DNA of 46,791 nucleotides from Actinomadura rubrisoli (GCF_004349215.1 NZ_SMKU01000026.1:1-46791), one strand, 5' to 3'. Positions 7,072 to 17,932 are shown, counted from the stretch's first letter. Numbers and translations: made by a program. Notes: generated by a model from the sequence alone, not told the origin.

Positions 7072-8660
7072 CCCTCAAGAGCACGCTGGATCCGCACGGC
7101 CCGGAGTACCGGGAGCGCCGCGCGGCGATGCTGGAGAAGCTGGCGGCCCTGGACGCCGAGCACGCCAAGGCGCTGGAGGGCGGCGGCGAGAAGTACGTCA
7201 CGCGGCACCGCAGGCGCGGCAAGCTGCCGGCGCGCGAGCGCATCGAGCTGCTGCTCGATCCCGACTCGCCGTTCCTGGAGCTGAGCCCGCTCGCGGCGTG
7301 GGGAAGCGACTTCCCGGTCGGCGCGAGCGTCGTCACCGGCATCGGGGTGGTCGAGGGCGTGGAGTGCCTGATCGTGGCGAACGACCCTACGGTGCGGGGC
7401 GGCTCCAGCAATCCCTGGACGGTGAAGAAGAGCTTCCGCGCGTCCGACATCGCGCTGGAGAACCGGCTCCCGGTGATCAACCTGGTGGAGTCGGGCGGCG
7501 CGGACCTGCCGACGCAGAAGGAGATCTTCATCCCGGGCGGGCGGATGTTCCGGGACCTGACGCGGCTTTCGGCGGCGGGGATCCCGACGGTCGCGCTGGT
7601 GTTCGGCAACTCCACGGCGGGCGGCGCGTACATCCCGGGCATGTGCGACCACGTCGTGATGGTGAAGGGGCGCGCGAAGGTGTTCCTCGGCGGGCCGCCG
7701 CTGGTGAAGATGGCGACGGGCGAGGAGGCCGGCGACGAGGAGCTGGGCGGCGCCGAGATGCACGCCCGCACGTCCGGCCTGGCCGACTACATGGCCGTGG
7801 ACGAGCCGGACGCGCTGCGGCTCGGCCGGCAGATCGTCAAGGGGCTGGGCCATAGGCGGCTCGGCCCGGAGCCCGGTCCGGTGGTGGAACCGCTGTACGA
7901 CGCGGAGGAGCTGGCGGGGATCGTCCCGGAGGACCTGAAGGTCCCGTTCGACCCGCGCGAGGTGATCGCGCGGGTCGCGGACGGCTCGGAGTTCGACGAG
8001 TTCAAGCCGCTGTACGGGACGAGCCTGGTGACCGGCTGGACGCGCGTCCACGGCTACCGGATCGGGGTGCTGGCGAACGCGCAGGGGGTGCTGTTCGGCG
8101 CGGAGGCGCAGAAGGCGGCTCAGTTCATCCAGCTCGCCAACCAGAGCGACACGCCGCTGCTGTTCCTGCACAACACGACGGGCTACATGGTCGGCAAGGA
8201 GTACGAGCAGGCGGGGATCATCAAGCACGGTGCGCTGATGATCAACGCGGTGGCCAACAGCCGGGTCCCGCACATCTCGATCGTGATGGGCGCCTCCTAC
8301 GGGGCGGGGAACTACGGCATGTGCGGCCGGGCGTACGACCCGCGGTTCCTGTTCACCTGGCCGAGCGCGAAGTCGGCGGTGATGGGCCCGCAGCAGCTCG
8401 CGGGCGTCCTGTCGATCGTGGCGCGGCAGGCCACCGAGGCGCGGGGGCAGGTGTACGACGAGGACCAGGACCGTGCCATGCGGGAGATGGTCGAGGCGCA
8501 GATCGAGGCCGAGTCGCTGCCGTTCTTCCTGTCGGGGCGGCTGTACGACGACGGCGTGATCGATCCGCGCGACACCCGTACCGTCCTCGGCCTGTGCCTG
8601 TCCGTCGTCCACAACGCGCCCGTGCGCGGAGCCGACGGCTTCGGCGTCTTCCGGATGTGA
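7068..8660 (+). CDS. Acyl-CoA carboxylase, carboxyltransferase subunit (AtuC/MCC-beta-like)
   Basis: A 530-residue biotin-dependent carboxyltransferase. It moves CO2 from carboxybiotin to an acyl-CoA. The N half has NLVESGGADLPTQKEIFIPG and GNSTAGGAYIPGMCDHVVMV; the C half has FLHNTTGYMVGKEYEQAGII and GASYGAGNYGMCGRAYDPRF, all typical of methylcrotonyl-/geranyl-CoA carboxyltransferases. The start is a TTG at 7068-7070 overlapping the upstream TGA (TTGA), which fits the natural N-terminus 'LTLKSTLDPHGPEYRERRAA' and predicts translational coupling. Next to AtuA, a geranyl-CoA (AtuC) role is plausible; 3-methylcrotonyl-CoA is the main alternative and cannot be excluded from sequence alone. Confidence 0.88.
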   Translation: MTLKSTLDPHGPEYRERRAAMLEKLAALDAEHAKALEGGGEKYVTRHRRRGKLPARERIELLLDPDSPFLELSPLAAWGSDFPVGASVVTGIGVVEGVECLIVANDPTVRGGSSNPWTVKKSFRASDIALENRLPVINLVESGGADLPTQKEIFIPGGRMFRDLTRLSAAGIPTVALVFGNSTAGGAYIPGMCDHVVMVKGRAKVFLGGPPLVKMATGEEAGDEELGGAEMHARTSGLADYMAVDEPDALRLGRQIVKGLGHRRLGPEPGPVVEPLYDAEELAGIVPEDLKVPFDPREVIARVADGSEFDEFKPLYGTSLVTGWTRVHGYRIGVLANAQGVLFGAEAQKAAQFIQLANQSDTPLLFLHNTTGYMVGKEYEQAGIIKHGALMINAVANSRVPHISIVMGASYGAGNYGMCGRAYDPRFLFTWPSAKSAVMGPQQLAGVLSIVARQATEARGQVYDEDQDRAMREMVEAQIEAESLPFFLSGRLYDDGVIDPRDTRTVLGLCLSVVHNAPVRGADGFGVFRM

Positions 8661-8664
8661 ACTG

Positions 8665-10629
8665 ATGATCAACAATGTGCTGGTCGCCAACCGCGGCGAG
8701 ATCGCGCGGCGGGTCCTGCGGGCCTGCCGGGACCTGGGGATCGGGACGGTCGCCGTCCACTCCGACCCGGACGCGGGCGCGCCGCACGTCCGGGAGGCGG
8801 ACGTGGCGGGGCGGCTGCCCGGCGCGTCCCCGTCCGAGACGTACCTTTCGTCCGGGCTCCTGCTGGAGGTGGCGCGCCGGGCGGGCGCCGACGCGGTCCA
8901 TCCGGGGTACGGGTTCCTGTCGGAGAACGCGGACTTCGCGCGGGCCGTCCTGGACGCCGGGCTGACCTGGATCGGTCCGCCGCCCGAGGCGATCGCCGCG
9001 ATGGGCTCCAAGATCGCGGCGAAGAAGCTGATGGCGGCGGCGGAGGTGCCGGTGCTGCCCGGTCTCGATCCCGCCCGGGTCACCGAGGCGGACCTGCCGC
9101 TGCTGGTCAAGGCGTCCGCGGGCGGCGGCGGGCGCGGCATGCGGGTCGTCCGGGCGCTGGACGGGCTGGCCGATGCGGTCGCCGGGGCGCGCCGGGAGGC
9201 GGAGTCGGCGTTCGGCGACCCGACGGTGTTCTGCGAGCCGCTGCTGGAGGGCGCCCGCCACGTCGAGGTGCAGGTCCTCGCCGACGCGCACGGCACCGTC
9301 TGGGCGCTGGGGGAGCGCGAGTGCTCGATCCAGCGCCGCCACCAGAAGATCGTCGAGGAGGCGCCGTCACCCGCGGTCGGGCCGGGCCTGCGCGGCGCGC
9401 TGTGCGGCGCGGCGGTGAGCGCGGCCCGCGCGATCGGGTACCTCGGGGCGGGCACGGTCGAATTCATGCTGCTGCCCGACGGCCGGTTCTTCTTCCTGGA
9501 GGTCAACACGCGCCTCCAGGTCGAGCACCCGGTCACCGAGTGCGTGTTCGGGGTGGACCTGGTCCGGCTGCAGATCGAGGTCGCCGAGGGCGCCCGCCTC
9601 CCGGAGGCGGCGCCGGAGCCGCGCGGGCACGCCATCGAGGTCCGCCTGTACGCCGAGGACCCCGCCCGGGACTGGCGGCCAGCCAGCGGCACCCTGCACA
9701 CCTTCGAGGTGCCGGGCGTGGACGCGGAGTTCGCCGTCCCGGCGGCGCCGTCCGGGCTGCGGCTGGACAGCGGGGTGGAGAGCGGCGGCGAGGTCGGCGT
9801 CCACTACGACCCGATGCTCGCCAAGGTGATCGCGTGGGCGCCGACCCGCCGGGCGGCGGCCCGCCGGCTCGCGGCGGGGCTGCGCGGCGCCCGCATCCAC
9901 GGCCTGACCACCAACCGCGACCTGCTCGTGCGGATCCTGGGCGAGCCGGGCTTCCTGCGGGGCGAGACCGACACGGGCTACCTCGACCGGATCGGGCTCG
10001 GCGTGCTCGCGGCGCCCCTGGCGGGCGAGGACGCGGTGCGGGTGTCCGCCCTGGCCGCCGCGCTCGCGGCCGCCGCGGCGAGCCGGGCGTCGGCCGGGGT
10101 GCTCGGCGGGCTGCCGTCCGGCTGGCGCAACGTGTGGTCGCAGCCGCAGCGCAGGTCGTACGAGGGGCCCTTCGGCGCGATCGAGGTCGACTACCGCCTC
10201 GGCCGGGACGGGCTGGTCTCCGAGCTGTGCCCCGGCACGTCCCTGGTGCGCGCCGCGCCGGACGAGGTCGTCCTCGACCACGGCGGGCTGCGCGTGACGT
10301 TCGCCGTCGCCTTCGCCGGGGACCGCGTCCACATCGACTCGCGCCTCGGCCCGGTGGCGCTCACCGTCGTCCCGCGCTTCGCCGACCCCAGCGGGCACCT
10401 CGCCCCCGGGTCGCTCCTCGCCCCCATGCCGGGCACGGTCGTCCGGGTGGAGACCGAGCCCGGCGCGGCCGTCGCCGAGGGGCAGACGCTCCTAGTCCTG
10501 GAGGCGATGAAGATGGAGCACCGCATCACCGCCCCCTCCGCCGGAACCGTGGCGGAACTCAACGTCATCACGGGACGGCAGGTGGAGGCCGGCACCGTCC
10601 TCGCCGTAATCGCAGAGAACCCCAAGTGA
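8665..10629 (+). CDS. Acyl-CoA carboxylase, biotin carboxylase/BCCP subunit (AtuF/MCC-alpha-like)
   Basis: A 654-residue protein with an N-terminal biotin carboxylase (about 1-445) and a C-terminal biotin carrier domain (about 580-654). The carboxylase starts NNVLVANRGEIARRVLRACR, has the ATP-grasp glycine loop SAGGGGRGMRVV, and EVNTRLQVEHPVTE with active-site residues. The biotinylation site is EAMKMEH near the end, with PMPGTV upstream. It carboxylates its own biotin, which the preceding subunit uses. The ATG lies 5 bases after the previous stop. Together the two proteins form a complete alpha/beta carboxylase of the geranyl-/methylcrotonyl-CoA type. No dehydrogenase, hydratase or lyase of the pathway is present in the window. 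Confidence 0.9.
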   Translation: MINNVLVANRGEIARRVLRACRDLGIGTVAVHSDPDAGAPHVREADVAGRLPGASPSETYLSSGLLLEVARRAGADAVHPGYGFLSENADFARAVLDAGLTWIGPPPEAIAAMGSKIAAKKLMAAAEVPVLPGLDPARVTEADLPLLVKASAGGGGRGMRVVRALDGLADAVAGARREAESAFGDPTVFCEPLLEGARHVEVQVLADAHGTVWALGERECSIQRRHQKIVEEAPSPAVGPGLRGALCGAAVSAARAIGYLGAGTVEFMLLPDGRFFFLEVNTRLQVEHPVTECVFGVDLVRLQIEVAEGARLPEAAPEPRGHAIEVRLYAEDPARDWRPASGTLHTFEVPGVDAEFAVPAAPSGLRLDSGVESGGEVGVHYDPMLAKVIAWAPTRRAAARRLAAGLRGARIHGLTTNRDLLVRILGEPGFLRGETDTGYLDRIGLGVLAAPLAGEDAVRVSALAAALAAAAASRASAGVLGGLPSGWRNVWSQPQRRSYEGPFGAIEVDYRLGRDGLVSELCPGTSLVRAAPDEVVLDHGGLRVTFAVAFAGDRVHIDSRLGPVALTVVPRFADPSGHLAPGSLLAPMPGTVVRVETEPGAAVAEGQTLLVLEAMKMEHRITAPSAGTVAELNVITGRQVEAGTVLAVIAENPK

Positions 10630-10902
10630 GCCGATCCGGCGTCCCGATCACCCCCCGGCAACCGCAGGACGCAGCGGCGGCTCAAGGGGGAACGGCCCGG
10701 CGGGCGGCGGCAAGGTTCGAACCGAAACTGTCGGCCGACCGAAACGTTGCGATCGCGTGCGAAGCCAGGTTCGAGCGAAGCAAGAACCTGATCGCGCAGC
10801 GAGCCGCTAGGCGAGTCGGAGCGATGCAGCGATCGCCGCAGTGCCCGCCGAAGGAGGGCGTTCAACGCCCGACGCCAAGGGTAATGCCATAAGGAAGGCG
10901 CG
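10630..10902. other. Non-coding region between convergent genes, hairpin-rich
   Basis: This 273-base gap holds no convincing gene. It is rich in short inverted repeats (GCGATCGC, GGTTCGAACC, GGGCG-TTCAA-CGCCC) and overlaps the tandem 40/41-base repeat described separately. It probably functions in termination for the two converging operons. Confidence 0.55.
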
Positions 10903-10931
10903 CTAGCGCCTGACGCCGAGGGCACTGCAAT
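10851..10931. repeat. Two tandem imperfect 40/41-base hairpin repeats
   Basis: Copy 1 (10851-10890) and copy 2 (10891-10931) align over their whole length: AAGGAGGGCG / AAGGAAGGCG, a hairpin core, GACGCCAAGGG / GACGCCGAGGG and a final TGCCAT / TGCAAT. Differences in the hairpin arms are compensated (GGGCG..CGCCC in one, GGCGC..GCGCC in the other). Copy 2 overlaps the last codons of the kinase gene. Confidence 0.7.
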
Positions 10932-11490
10932 AAACCCTATCCAGCTGGGATTCGAGGGGGACGGGTGCGGTCAGGCGGTTGTCCACGGCGATGTGGGGTA
11001 CCGGGGGCGGTTCTCCTGGGCGCATGCGGGTGGTGAAGGCGTCGAAGGCGGCCAGCTTGCCGGTGTCGCGGGGTGAGCCGCGTTCGCGGAGGCGGTGGCG
11101 CAGCGTGGCGGCGTCGGTGCGGATCCACAGCAGCCGGACCGGCGGGCCGCCGAGGGCCTCCACCCAGCCGGCCCAGCGGGACGGGGAGCGGATCTGGCCG
11201 GTGAACGGGCCGCTCAGCAGGACCGGGCAGCCGTGCGCGCGGATCTCGCGGGCGGTGGCGGTCATGCCGGCGTACTCGTGGACCTTGACGTGCTCGTCGT
11301 ACCAGGGCCCCTCGCGTTCGCCCGGGTCGCGGGAGTGCGCGGCGAGGGTCGCGGCGACGAACGGGCCGTACATCGTGTCCTTGTCGAGCAGCGCGGGGAC
11401 GGGACGCAGGCGCGCGAGGAGGAGGCCCGACACGGTGGTCTTGCCCGAGCCCGGGGGACCGGCCACGATCCAGGCGGTGGCGGGCTTCAT
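10903..11490 (-). CDS. P-loop kinase-like ATPase (AAA domain)
   Basis: A 195-residue single-domain protein with an N-terminal Walker A motif, [16 protein letters not shown] (about residues 9-24), a DKDTMYG segment like the LID/acceptor region of small-molecule kinases, and an arginine-rich lid [15 protein letters not shown] near residue 140. It resembles the predicted kinase/AAA_33 group (shikimate/gluconate/zeta-type kinases) whose substrates are usually unknown. Its ATG overlaps the stop of the enolase-superfamily gene by 4 bases, so the two are co-translated. The last residues ([10 protein letters not shown]) are encoded within a tandem repeat, suggesting the C-terminus was altered by repeat insertion. 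Confidence 0.8.
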   Translation of the reverse strand: MKPATAWIVAGPPGSGKTTVSGLLLARLRPVPALLDKDTMYGPFVAATLAAHSRDPGEREGPWYDEHVKVHEYAGMTATAREIRAHGCPVLLSGPFTGQIRSPSRWAGWVEALGGPPVRLLWIRTDAATLRHRLRERGSPRDTGKLAAFDAFTTRMRPGEPPPVPHIAVDNRLTAPVPLESQLDRVYCSALGVRR

Positions 11491-12542
11491 GCGGACAGGC
11501 GCAGGCGGCGGGTCGCCAGGCGGCCGATGCGCGCCTCGTCGATCTCGTGGCCGAGGCCCGGCTGGGTGAGGGGGACGCCGACGACGCCGCCGGACGAGCG
11601 GACGGGCGGCGTCACGAACACCGGGCCGCCCGCCGGGTCGGACACGTCGCTCGGCAGCGTGCAGCCGGGCAGGGCGGCCAGCGCCACGGCGGCGGCCTGG
11701 CCGATGCCGAACGCGCCGGAGCCGCTGCACCACACGTCCCAGCCGGCCGCGTAGGCCAGGTCGTGGGCGCTGCGCGCGGCGGTGAGGCCGCCGAGCCGGT
11801 CCAGGCGCAGGTGCAGGGCGCGGCCCGCCTCCAGTGCGAGGGCGGCGTCGAGGGTGTCGAGGTCGCCGACGTCGGGGGCGACCGCGGTGCCCACCCGCTG
11901 CTGGAGGCGGGCGTGCGCGGTGAGGTCGGCGGCGGCGAACGGCCGTTCGATCGCCACCAGGCCGTAGGCGTCCAGGCCCTCCAGGACGGCCATGTGCTCG
12001 GGCGAGCCGGTGTAGGCGTGGCCGGCGTCGGCGACCAGGGCGAGCGCCGGGTAGGCCCGGCGGATCGCGCGGACGGGCTCGATGTCCCAGCCGGGGCGCA
12101 CGTCCAGGGTGACGCGGGTGTGGCCGGCGCCCACGGCCTGGTTGACGCGGCCCGAGACGGTCTCCAGGACGGGCTCGGGTGTGATCCGCGCGCCGGTCAC
12201 GATGGACGTGCGGGTGCCGCCGAGCGCGTGCGCGAGCGGCAGGCCCCGCGTGCGGCACCACAGGTCCCAGCAGGCCACGTCGATCGCGGCGGCCGCGTCG
12301 CGGGCGCCGAGGTCGGCCGCGGCGGACACGTCCTCGGGGCGGTCCCAGTCGAGCCCGATGAGGGCGGGGCCCATGCGCTCCTCGATGTCGGCCCAGAGGG
12401 TGCCCGCCGCCGTGTCCGGGGCGGCGACCTCGCCCCAGCCCACCGCGCCGTCGCCGCAGGCGAGCCGGACGAGGATGCTCTGCGGCCGCCGCCCGCGCGG
12501 CATCGCCACGCGGAAGGCGTCGCAGCCCTGGATCTGGGGCAC
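11487..12542 (-). CDS. Enolase-superfamily protein (OSBS/N-acylamino acid racemase-like), catalytic residues altered
   Basis: The fold is clear: an N-terminal capping domain ([29 protein letters not shown]) and a barrel aligning end to end with MenC/NAAAR proteins ([42 protein letters not shown]-like end). However the KxK motif before 'PGWD' reads T-L-D, the 'LDES' metal site reads PDVG, and the second catalytic lysine (IKxGRxGG) reads LRLDRLGG. Racemase or OSBS chemistry needs these lysines, so this protein probably has another function or is a pseudoenzyme. The start is uncertain: GTG 12540-12542 gives 351 aa, while a strong GGAGGAG at about 12573-12579 lies too far upstream. Coupled to the kinase by a 4-base overlap. 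Confidence 0.78.
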   Translation of the reverse strand: MPQIQGCDAFRVAMPRGRRPQSILVRLACGDGAVGWGEVAAPDTAAGTLWADIEERMGPALIGLDWDRPEDVSAAADLGARDAAAAIDVACWDLWCRTRGLPLAHALGGTRTSIVTGARITPEPVLETVSGRVNQAVGAGHTRVTLDVRPGWDIEPVRAIRRAYPALALVADAGHAYTGSPEHMAVLEGLDAYGLVAIERPFAAADLTAHARLQQRVGTAVAPDVGDLDTLDAALALEAGRALHLRLDRLGGLTAARSAHDLAYAAGWDVWCSGSGAFGIGQAAAVALAALPGCTLPSDVSDPAGGPVFVTPPVRSSGGVVGVPLTQPGLGHEIDEARIGRLATRRLRLSA

Positions 12543-12622
12543 CCGGATCCGCCCTCTCGTGCTCGGGAGTGTTCTCCTCCAATGATCCCCCTTCCGGGGA
12601 CCAGGGGAGACACCCCCGCCGA

Positions 12623-12901
12623 TCAGGCCGCCCAGGTCACCTGGCGCAGGTCGCGGTCGACCGCGCCGGCGGCGCGCTCCACCTCGTGCGCGGGGGCGAT
12701 GCGGTCGGCCCACGACCACCAGTACCAGCGGTCGCCGCCCGCGTCGCGCTCGCACAGGACGGTGCCGTACCGGTCGGGCGAGGTGCGGTCGAGCACCTCA
12801 AGCCGCGGCCGGGACCCCGTGGTGACCAGCAGCGTGAGGTACCCGCGCCGGGTCAGCGCCCCGCCGAGCTCGTCCAAGATCGAAACGTCTTCCTGTTCCA
12901 T
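12623..12901 (-). CDS. Small protein of unknown function
   Basis: A 92-residue soluble protein. The ATG 12899-12901 is preceded by AGGGGGCG. It begins acidic ([19 protein letters not shown]), has a central strand-rich part ([18 protein letters not shown]) and a tryptophan-rich motif ([14 protein letters not shown]). No family was recognised. Codon use matches the neighbours, which supports it being real. It lies between the enolase-like gene and the LCP genes, all on the minus strand. Confidence 0.7.
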   Translation of the reverse strand: MEQEDVSILDELGGALTRRGYLTLLVTTGSRPRLEVLDRTSPDRYGTVLCERDAGGDRWYWWSWADRIAPAHEVERAAGAVDRDLRQVTWAA

Positions 12902-13007
12902 CGTCGCCCCCTGTGCCGTATTTCGGCGTCATAAGGTGTGACGTGGGCCACGGGCCGAAGGTTCACCTGGACGGCCGGCCGATCCCGGCGGCGGTCGCGG
13001 CCGCGGC

Positions 13008-14501
13008 TCAGGACGGGCAGCTCGCCTCCAGCGACACCGGCTTGGCCTGCGGCGCCTGCGGTTTGCGCGTCGAGCCGGGGCTCGGCGACGCCGAGCCGTC
13101 CGAGCCGCCGCCGTTCCCGCCGTCCCTGCCGGTCGAAGGGCTCGCGGAGGGGCTCTGGGGGCCCTTCTGGGGCTCGACGGCCTTGGCGGTCAGCTTGCGG
13201 ATCATCGCGAAGTCGGGGTTGCCGGTGCTCACCAGCGGCGGGACGAACTGGAGGCTGTCGATCTGCGCGCCGCCCTTGACCTTGTTCGACAGCTTCATCA
13301 GCGCCGGCAGCAGCTCCTGCGGGATGTCGGTGGACAGGGTCCGCTTGGCGGCCGAGGCGAGCTTGTCGAACTTGGTGAGGATCGTCTGCGGGTCGGCCTG
13401 CTTGGCGATCGCGCGCATCAGGCACTTCTGGCGGCCCATCCGGACGTAGTCGTCGCTGTCGGTGCGGGACCGGCCGTACCAGAGCGCCTCCTTGCCCTTC
13501 AGCGTCCGGTCGCCGGGCTGCAGCACGCCGCCTCGCTGCCCGTACGGGATGGGCTCGGTGACCTTGACCCGGACGCCGCCCATGGCGTCGATGATGTCGG
13601 CGAACCCGAACATGTCGACCAGGATGTAGTAGTCGATCCGCAGGTCGAGGATCCCGGCGATCGTGGCCTTCAGCAGCTCGGGGCCGCGGTGGTTCTTGGC
13701 GACGCCGGGCACCATGTCGGGGTGCTCCTCGGCGTACTGGTAGACCTCGTTCAGCAGGCCGGGCGTTCCGGCGCCGTCGCCGGTGAAGCCGTAGGGGAAG
13801 CGGTTGCGGGCGGGCCCGGGCGGCAGCTGGAATCTCTCCAGGTTGCGCGGCAGGCTCAGCAGCACCGTGTCGCCGGTCTTGGTGTCGACGCTGGCCACCG
13901 TCATGCTGTCGGTGCGCACGCCCTCGCGGTTGGCGGCGGCGTCGCCGCCGAGCAGCAGCACGTTGACCCGCGCCTCCCCGTTCCAGGGGTCGTCGGCGTC
14001 GATGTGCCGGCCGTTCTCGCTGCCGGTGCGGAAGATGCTGGTCAGCGCGTCGCGGTAGACGTAGGTGCTGTGCGCCGACCAGGCCATCGGCACCGCGACG
14101 GCGAAGCACATCACGGCGACCGAGCCGACGCCGAGCGTGCGGGCGCTGAGCGACAGCTCCTCCGGCCGGACGAGCTGGTAGGAGCGGATGACCACCACGA
14201 CCCACACCAGGCCGAGCGCCGTGAGGCCGGCGGCGATCCGCTGCAGCGCGTCGGGGCGGACGGCCAGATGGGACAGGTCGGCGCGGTAGATCGCGGCGGC
14301 GGTGGCGGCGGCGGCCAGCGCGAGGTAGAGCGCCAGCAGCAGCCCGCCGGCGATCCGGCGGCCCGTCACCAGATGCGCGATCCCCCAGACCAGCGCGGAC
14401 GCGAGCGTCAGCGCCAGCGCGCGGGGCAGCCCGCCCGGCTCGCCGGGGGGACGGCCGGTGTCCCCGGCCCGGGCACGCCGACTCGCTGATCGACTCGACA
14501 T
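13008..14501 (-). CDS. LytR-CpsA-Psr (LCP) family cell-wall polymer ligase, copy 1
   Basis: A 497-residue membrane protein. Residues about 15-125 hold four hydrophobic segments; the extracytoplasmic LCP domain (about 145-395) shows VNVLLLGGDAAANREGVRTD, SLPRNLERF, GGVRVKVTEPIPY, KEALWYGRSRTDSDDYVRMG and RQKCLMRAI. A Gly/Ser/Pro-rich tail follows. LCP enzymes transfer undecaprenyl-linked glycopolymers (teichoic acids, arabinogalactan-like polymers) onto peptidoglycan. The catalytic arginines and aspartates are kept. I chose the ATG 14499-14501 with GGAG six bases upstream over a GTG at 14546. It is paralogous to the next gene upstream, which is unusually arranged with several N-terminal helices instead of one. 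Confidence 0.88.
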   Translation of the reverse strand: MSSRSASRRARAGDTGRPPGEPGGLPRALALTLASALVWGIAHLVTGRRIAGGLLLALYLALAAAATAAAIYRADLSHLAVRPDALQRIAAGLTALGLVWVVVVIRSYQLVRPEELSLSARTLGVGSVAVMCFAVAVPMAWSAHSTYVYRDALTSIFRTGSENGRHIDADDPWNGEARVNVLLLGGDAAANREGVRTDSMTVASVDTKTGDTVLLSLPRNLERFQLPPGPARNRFPYGFTGDGAGTPGLLNEVYQYAEEHPDMVPGVAKNHRGPELLKATIAGILDLRIDYYILVDMFGFADIIDAMGGVRVKVTEPIPYGQRGGVLQPGDRTLKGKEALWYGRSRTDSDDYVRMGRQKCLMRAIAKQADPQTILTKFDKLASAAKRTLSTDIPQELLPALMKLSNKVKGGAQIDSLQFVPPLVSTGNPDFAMIRKLTAKAVEPQKGPQSPSASPSTGRDGGNGGGSDGSASPSPGSTRKPQAPQAKPVSLEASCPS

Positions 14502-14612
14502 GTCCGCTCCGATCCCCCCACCGCGTGAATCCAGCCTCCGCCTCACATTATGGACGCGCGGAACCGGGTCAAGGTTGCGGAGGAGTCGACCGAATGCGAG
14601 CTTTTCGCTGCT

Positions 14613-16064
14613 TCAGGTGCAGCTCTTGCCCAGGATATGCACTCCGGCCGCGCGATGGGAGCCCGGCCCCGCCTCCCGGACCGCGCGCGCCGCCGTCCGC
14701 CTGATCGCGCCGTAGTCCGGCCGTTCCGCCGCGAACGCGGGCGGGTCGAACCGCAGGCCGGTCACCTCGGCGTCCCCGGCCCGGCCCGCCAGCGCGACCA
14801 GCGCCGGGAGCAGGCTCCGCGGGAGATCGGTGGTGACCGAGTCCTTGAGGATCCGCGTGAGGCGCTGGAAGCCGCGCAGCATGGTCACCGGCCCGGCCTG
14901 CCGCGCCAGCGCCCACAGCAGGCATTTCTGGCGGGCCATCCGGTCGTGGCCGCTGCCGCCGGCCGGGGGCCGGCCGAATCCGAGGGCCTCCCGTCCGCTC
15001 AGCCGGCGGCAGCCGGGCCTGAGCACCCCTGCGGGGGCCTGCCGCCCCGGCACGGGCACCGCCTCGTCCACGCAGATCCGCAGGCCGCCCACCGCCTCCA
15101 CGATCAGCCGGAGGCTCCGCATGTCGACCATCGCGTAGTAGGGGACGGGACGTCCGAGGATGTGGCCGGCCGTCCGCTTCAGCAGTTCCGCGCCCGGGTC
15201 GCGGACGCGCCCGCCGCCCGCGAGGACGCCGGGGTGGGCGAGGCCGTGCGCGTAGACCTCGTCCAGCGGCCTGCCGGGCGGGTACGGGACCGGGCCGCTG
15301 CCCGACCACACCGGCACGTGCCGCAGGTCGCGCGGCAGGCCCAGCAGCAGCGTGTCGCCCGTCCTGGTGTCGATGCTGGCCAGCGTCATGCCGTCGGTGC
15401 GGATCCCGGGCCGGCGCGCGCCCGCGTCGGCGCCGATGAGCAGCACGTCCAGGCGCGGCGTCCCCGCCCGGGCCCCGGACGCCGGCGGGATCCCGTCCCG
15501 CGCGGGCGCGGCGGTGCCGGGCTCGCGGGCGACGGACGCTCGCGGGGCGTCCGGGAAGACGCTGGAGATCATGTCCCGCTGCAGGTAGCCGTAGTGCGCC
15601 ACCGTCAGCGGCGGGACGATCACCAGCAGGCACAGCACGGACACGGTGGTGCCCCCGGCGAGCCGCCACAGCGGGGACAGCCGTCCCGGCGCCAGCACGG
15701 CGTAGGAGTGGACGATCAGCAGCGCCCACAGCGCCGCCACGGCGACGGAGGCCGCCATGAGCAGCAGCAGCCGGCCCGGCCGCACCGACAGGTCCAGGAA
15801 GGCCGCCCGGCCCCGCCCGGCGGCCAGCGACGCCGCCGCCACCAGCAGCGCCTGCGCGGCGAGCAGCGCCTGGCCGAGCCGGACCCGTCCGGCCCGCAGG
15901 TGCGCGACGCCCGGCAGGACCGGCGACACGGCCGCGATCAGCAGCGCCGCCGCCAGCCCCGGCAGCCCCGCCGGCTCCGGCGGCCCGCTCTCCCGCCGCC
16001 CGCGCCGCGCCGTGCTCCCGGTCGGCCCGGCGGCCCAGGCCCGTCCCGCGGCTTCGTCGACCAT
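14613..16064 (-). CDS. LytR-CpsA-Psr (LCP) family cell-wall polymer ligase, copy 2
   Basis: A 483-residue paralogue of the adjacent LCP protein with the same layout: several hydrophobic helices (about 35-185) and an LCP domain (about 215-475) with LDVLLIGADAGARRPGIRTD, GLPRDLRHV, GGLRICVDEAVPVPG and REALGFGRPP. The arginine-rich 'GRSRTDSDDY' of copy 1 is weakened to GRPPAGGSGHDRMARQKCL, so substrate handling may differ. ATG 16062-16064 follows AAGGGGGG. Both genes are on the minus strand with a 111-base gap, so they may be transcribed together. Role inferred: attaching wall glycopolymers. Confidence 0.86.
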   Translation of the reverse strand: MVDEAAGRAWAAGPTGSTARRGRRESGPPEPAGLPGLAAALLIAAVSPVLPGVAHLRAGRVRLGQALLAAQALLVAAASLAAGRGRAAFLDLSVRPGRLLLLMAASVAVAALWALLIVHSYAVLAPGRLSPLWRLAGGTTVSVLCLLVIVPPLTVAHYGYLQRDMISSVFPDAPRASVAREPGTAAPARDGIPPASGARAGTPRLDVLLIGADAGARRPGIRTDGMTLASIDTRTGDTLLLGLPRDLRHVPVWSGSGPVPYPPGRPLDEVYAHGLAHPGVLAGGGRVRDPGAELLKRTAGHILGRPVPYYAMVDMRSLRLIVEAVGGLRICVDEAVPVPGRQAPAGVLRPGCRRLSGREALGFGRPPAGGSGHDRMARQKCLLWALARQAGPVTMLRGFQRLTRILKDSVTTDLPRSLLPALVALAGRAGDAEVTGLRFDPPAFAAERPDYGAIRRTAARAVREAGPGSHRAAGVHILGKSCT

Positions 16065-16214
16065 GTGTGCGCCCCCCTTGAGGACGCGGACCCCCTTCCG
16101 CGCCCCTGAGGTAAGAGAGTGCAGGTGGGAGCCGGGAAAGGGCGGCGGAAGGCGCGGCGTGTCGGGAAAAGCCGTGTCAGGGGATGTCCGGGAAAGCCGG
16201 AAACACCGGCCGGG

Positions 16215-17909
<1,695 letters not shown>

Positions 17910-17932
17910 TTAGCTCTCTGTAAAGTTACCTC

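Noticed and set aside
10630..10850. Possible insertion sequence remnant in the hairpin-rich gap
   Set aside because: No transposase fragment, no terminal inverted repeats and no target duplication were seen.
12543..12755. Longer N-terminus for the enolase-superfamily protein
   Set aside because: The added residues are Arg/Gly-rich and unlike the family; the frame overlaps the neighbouring small gene.
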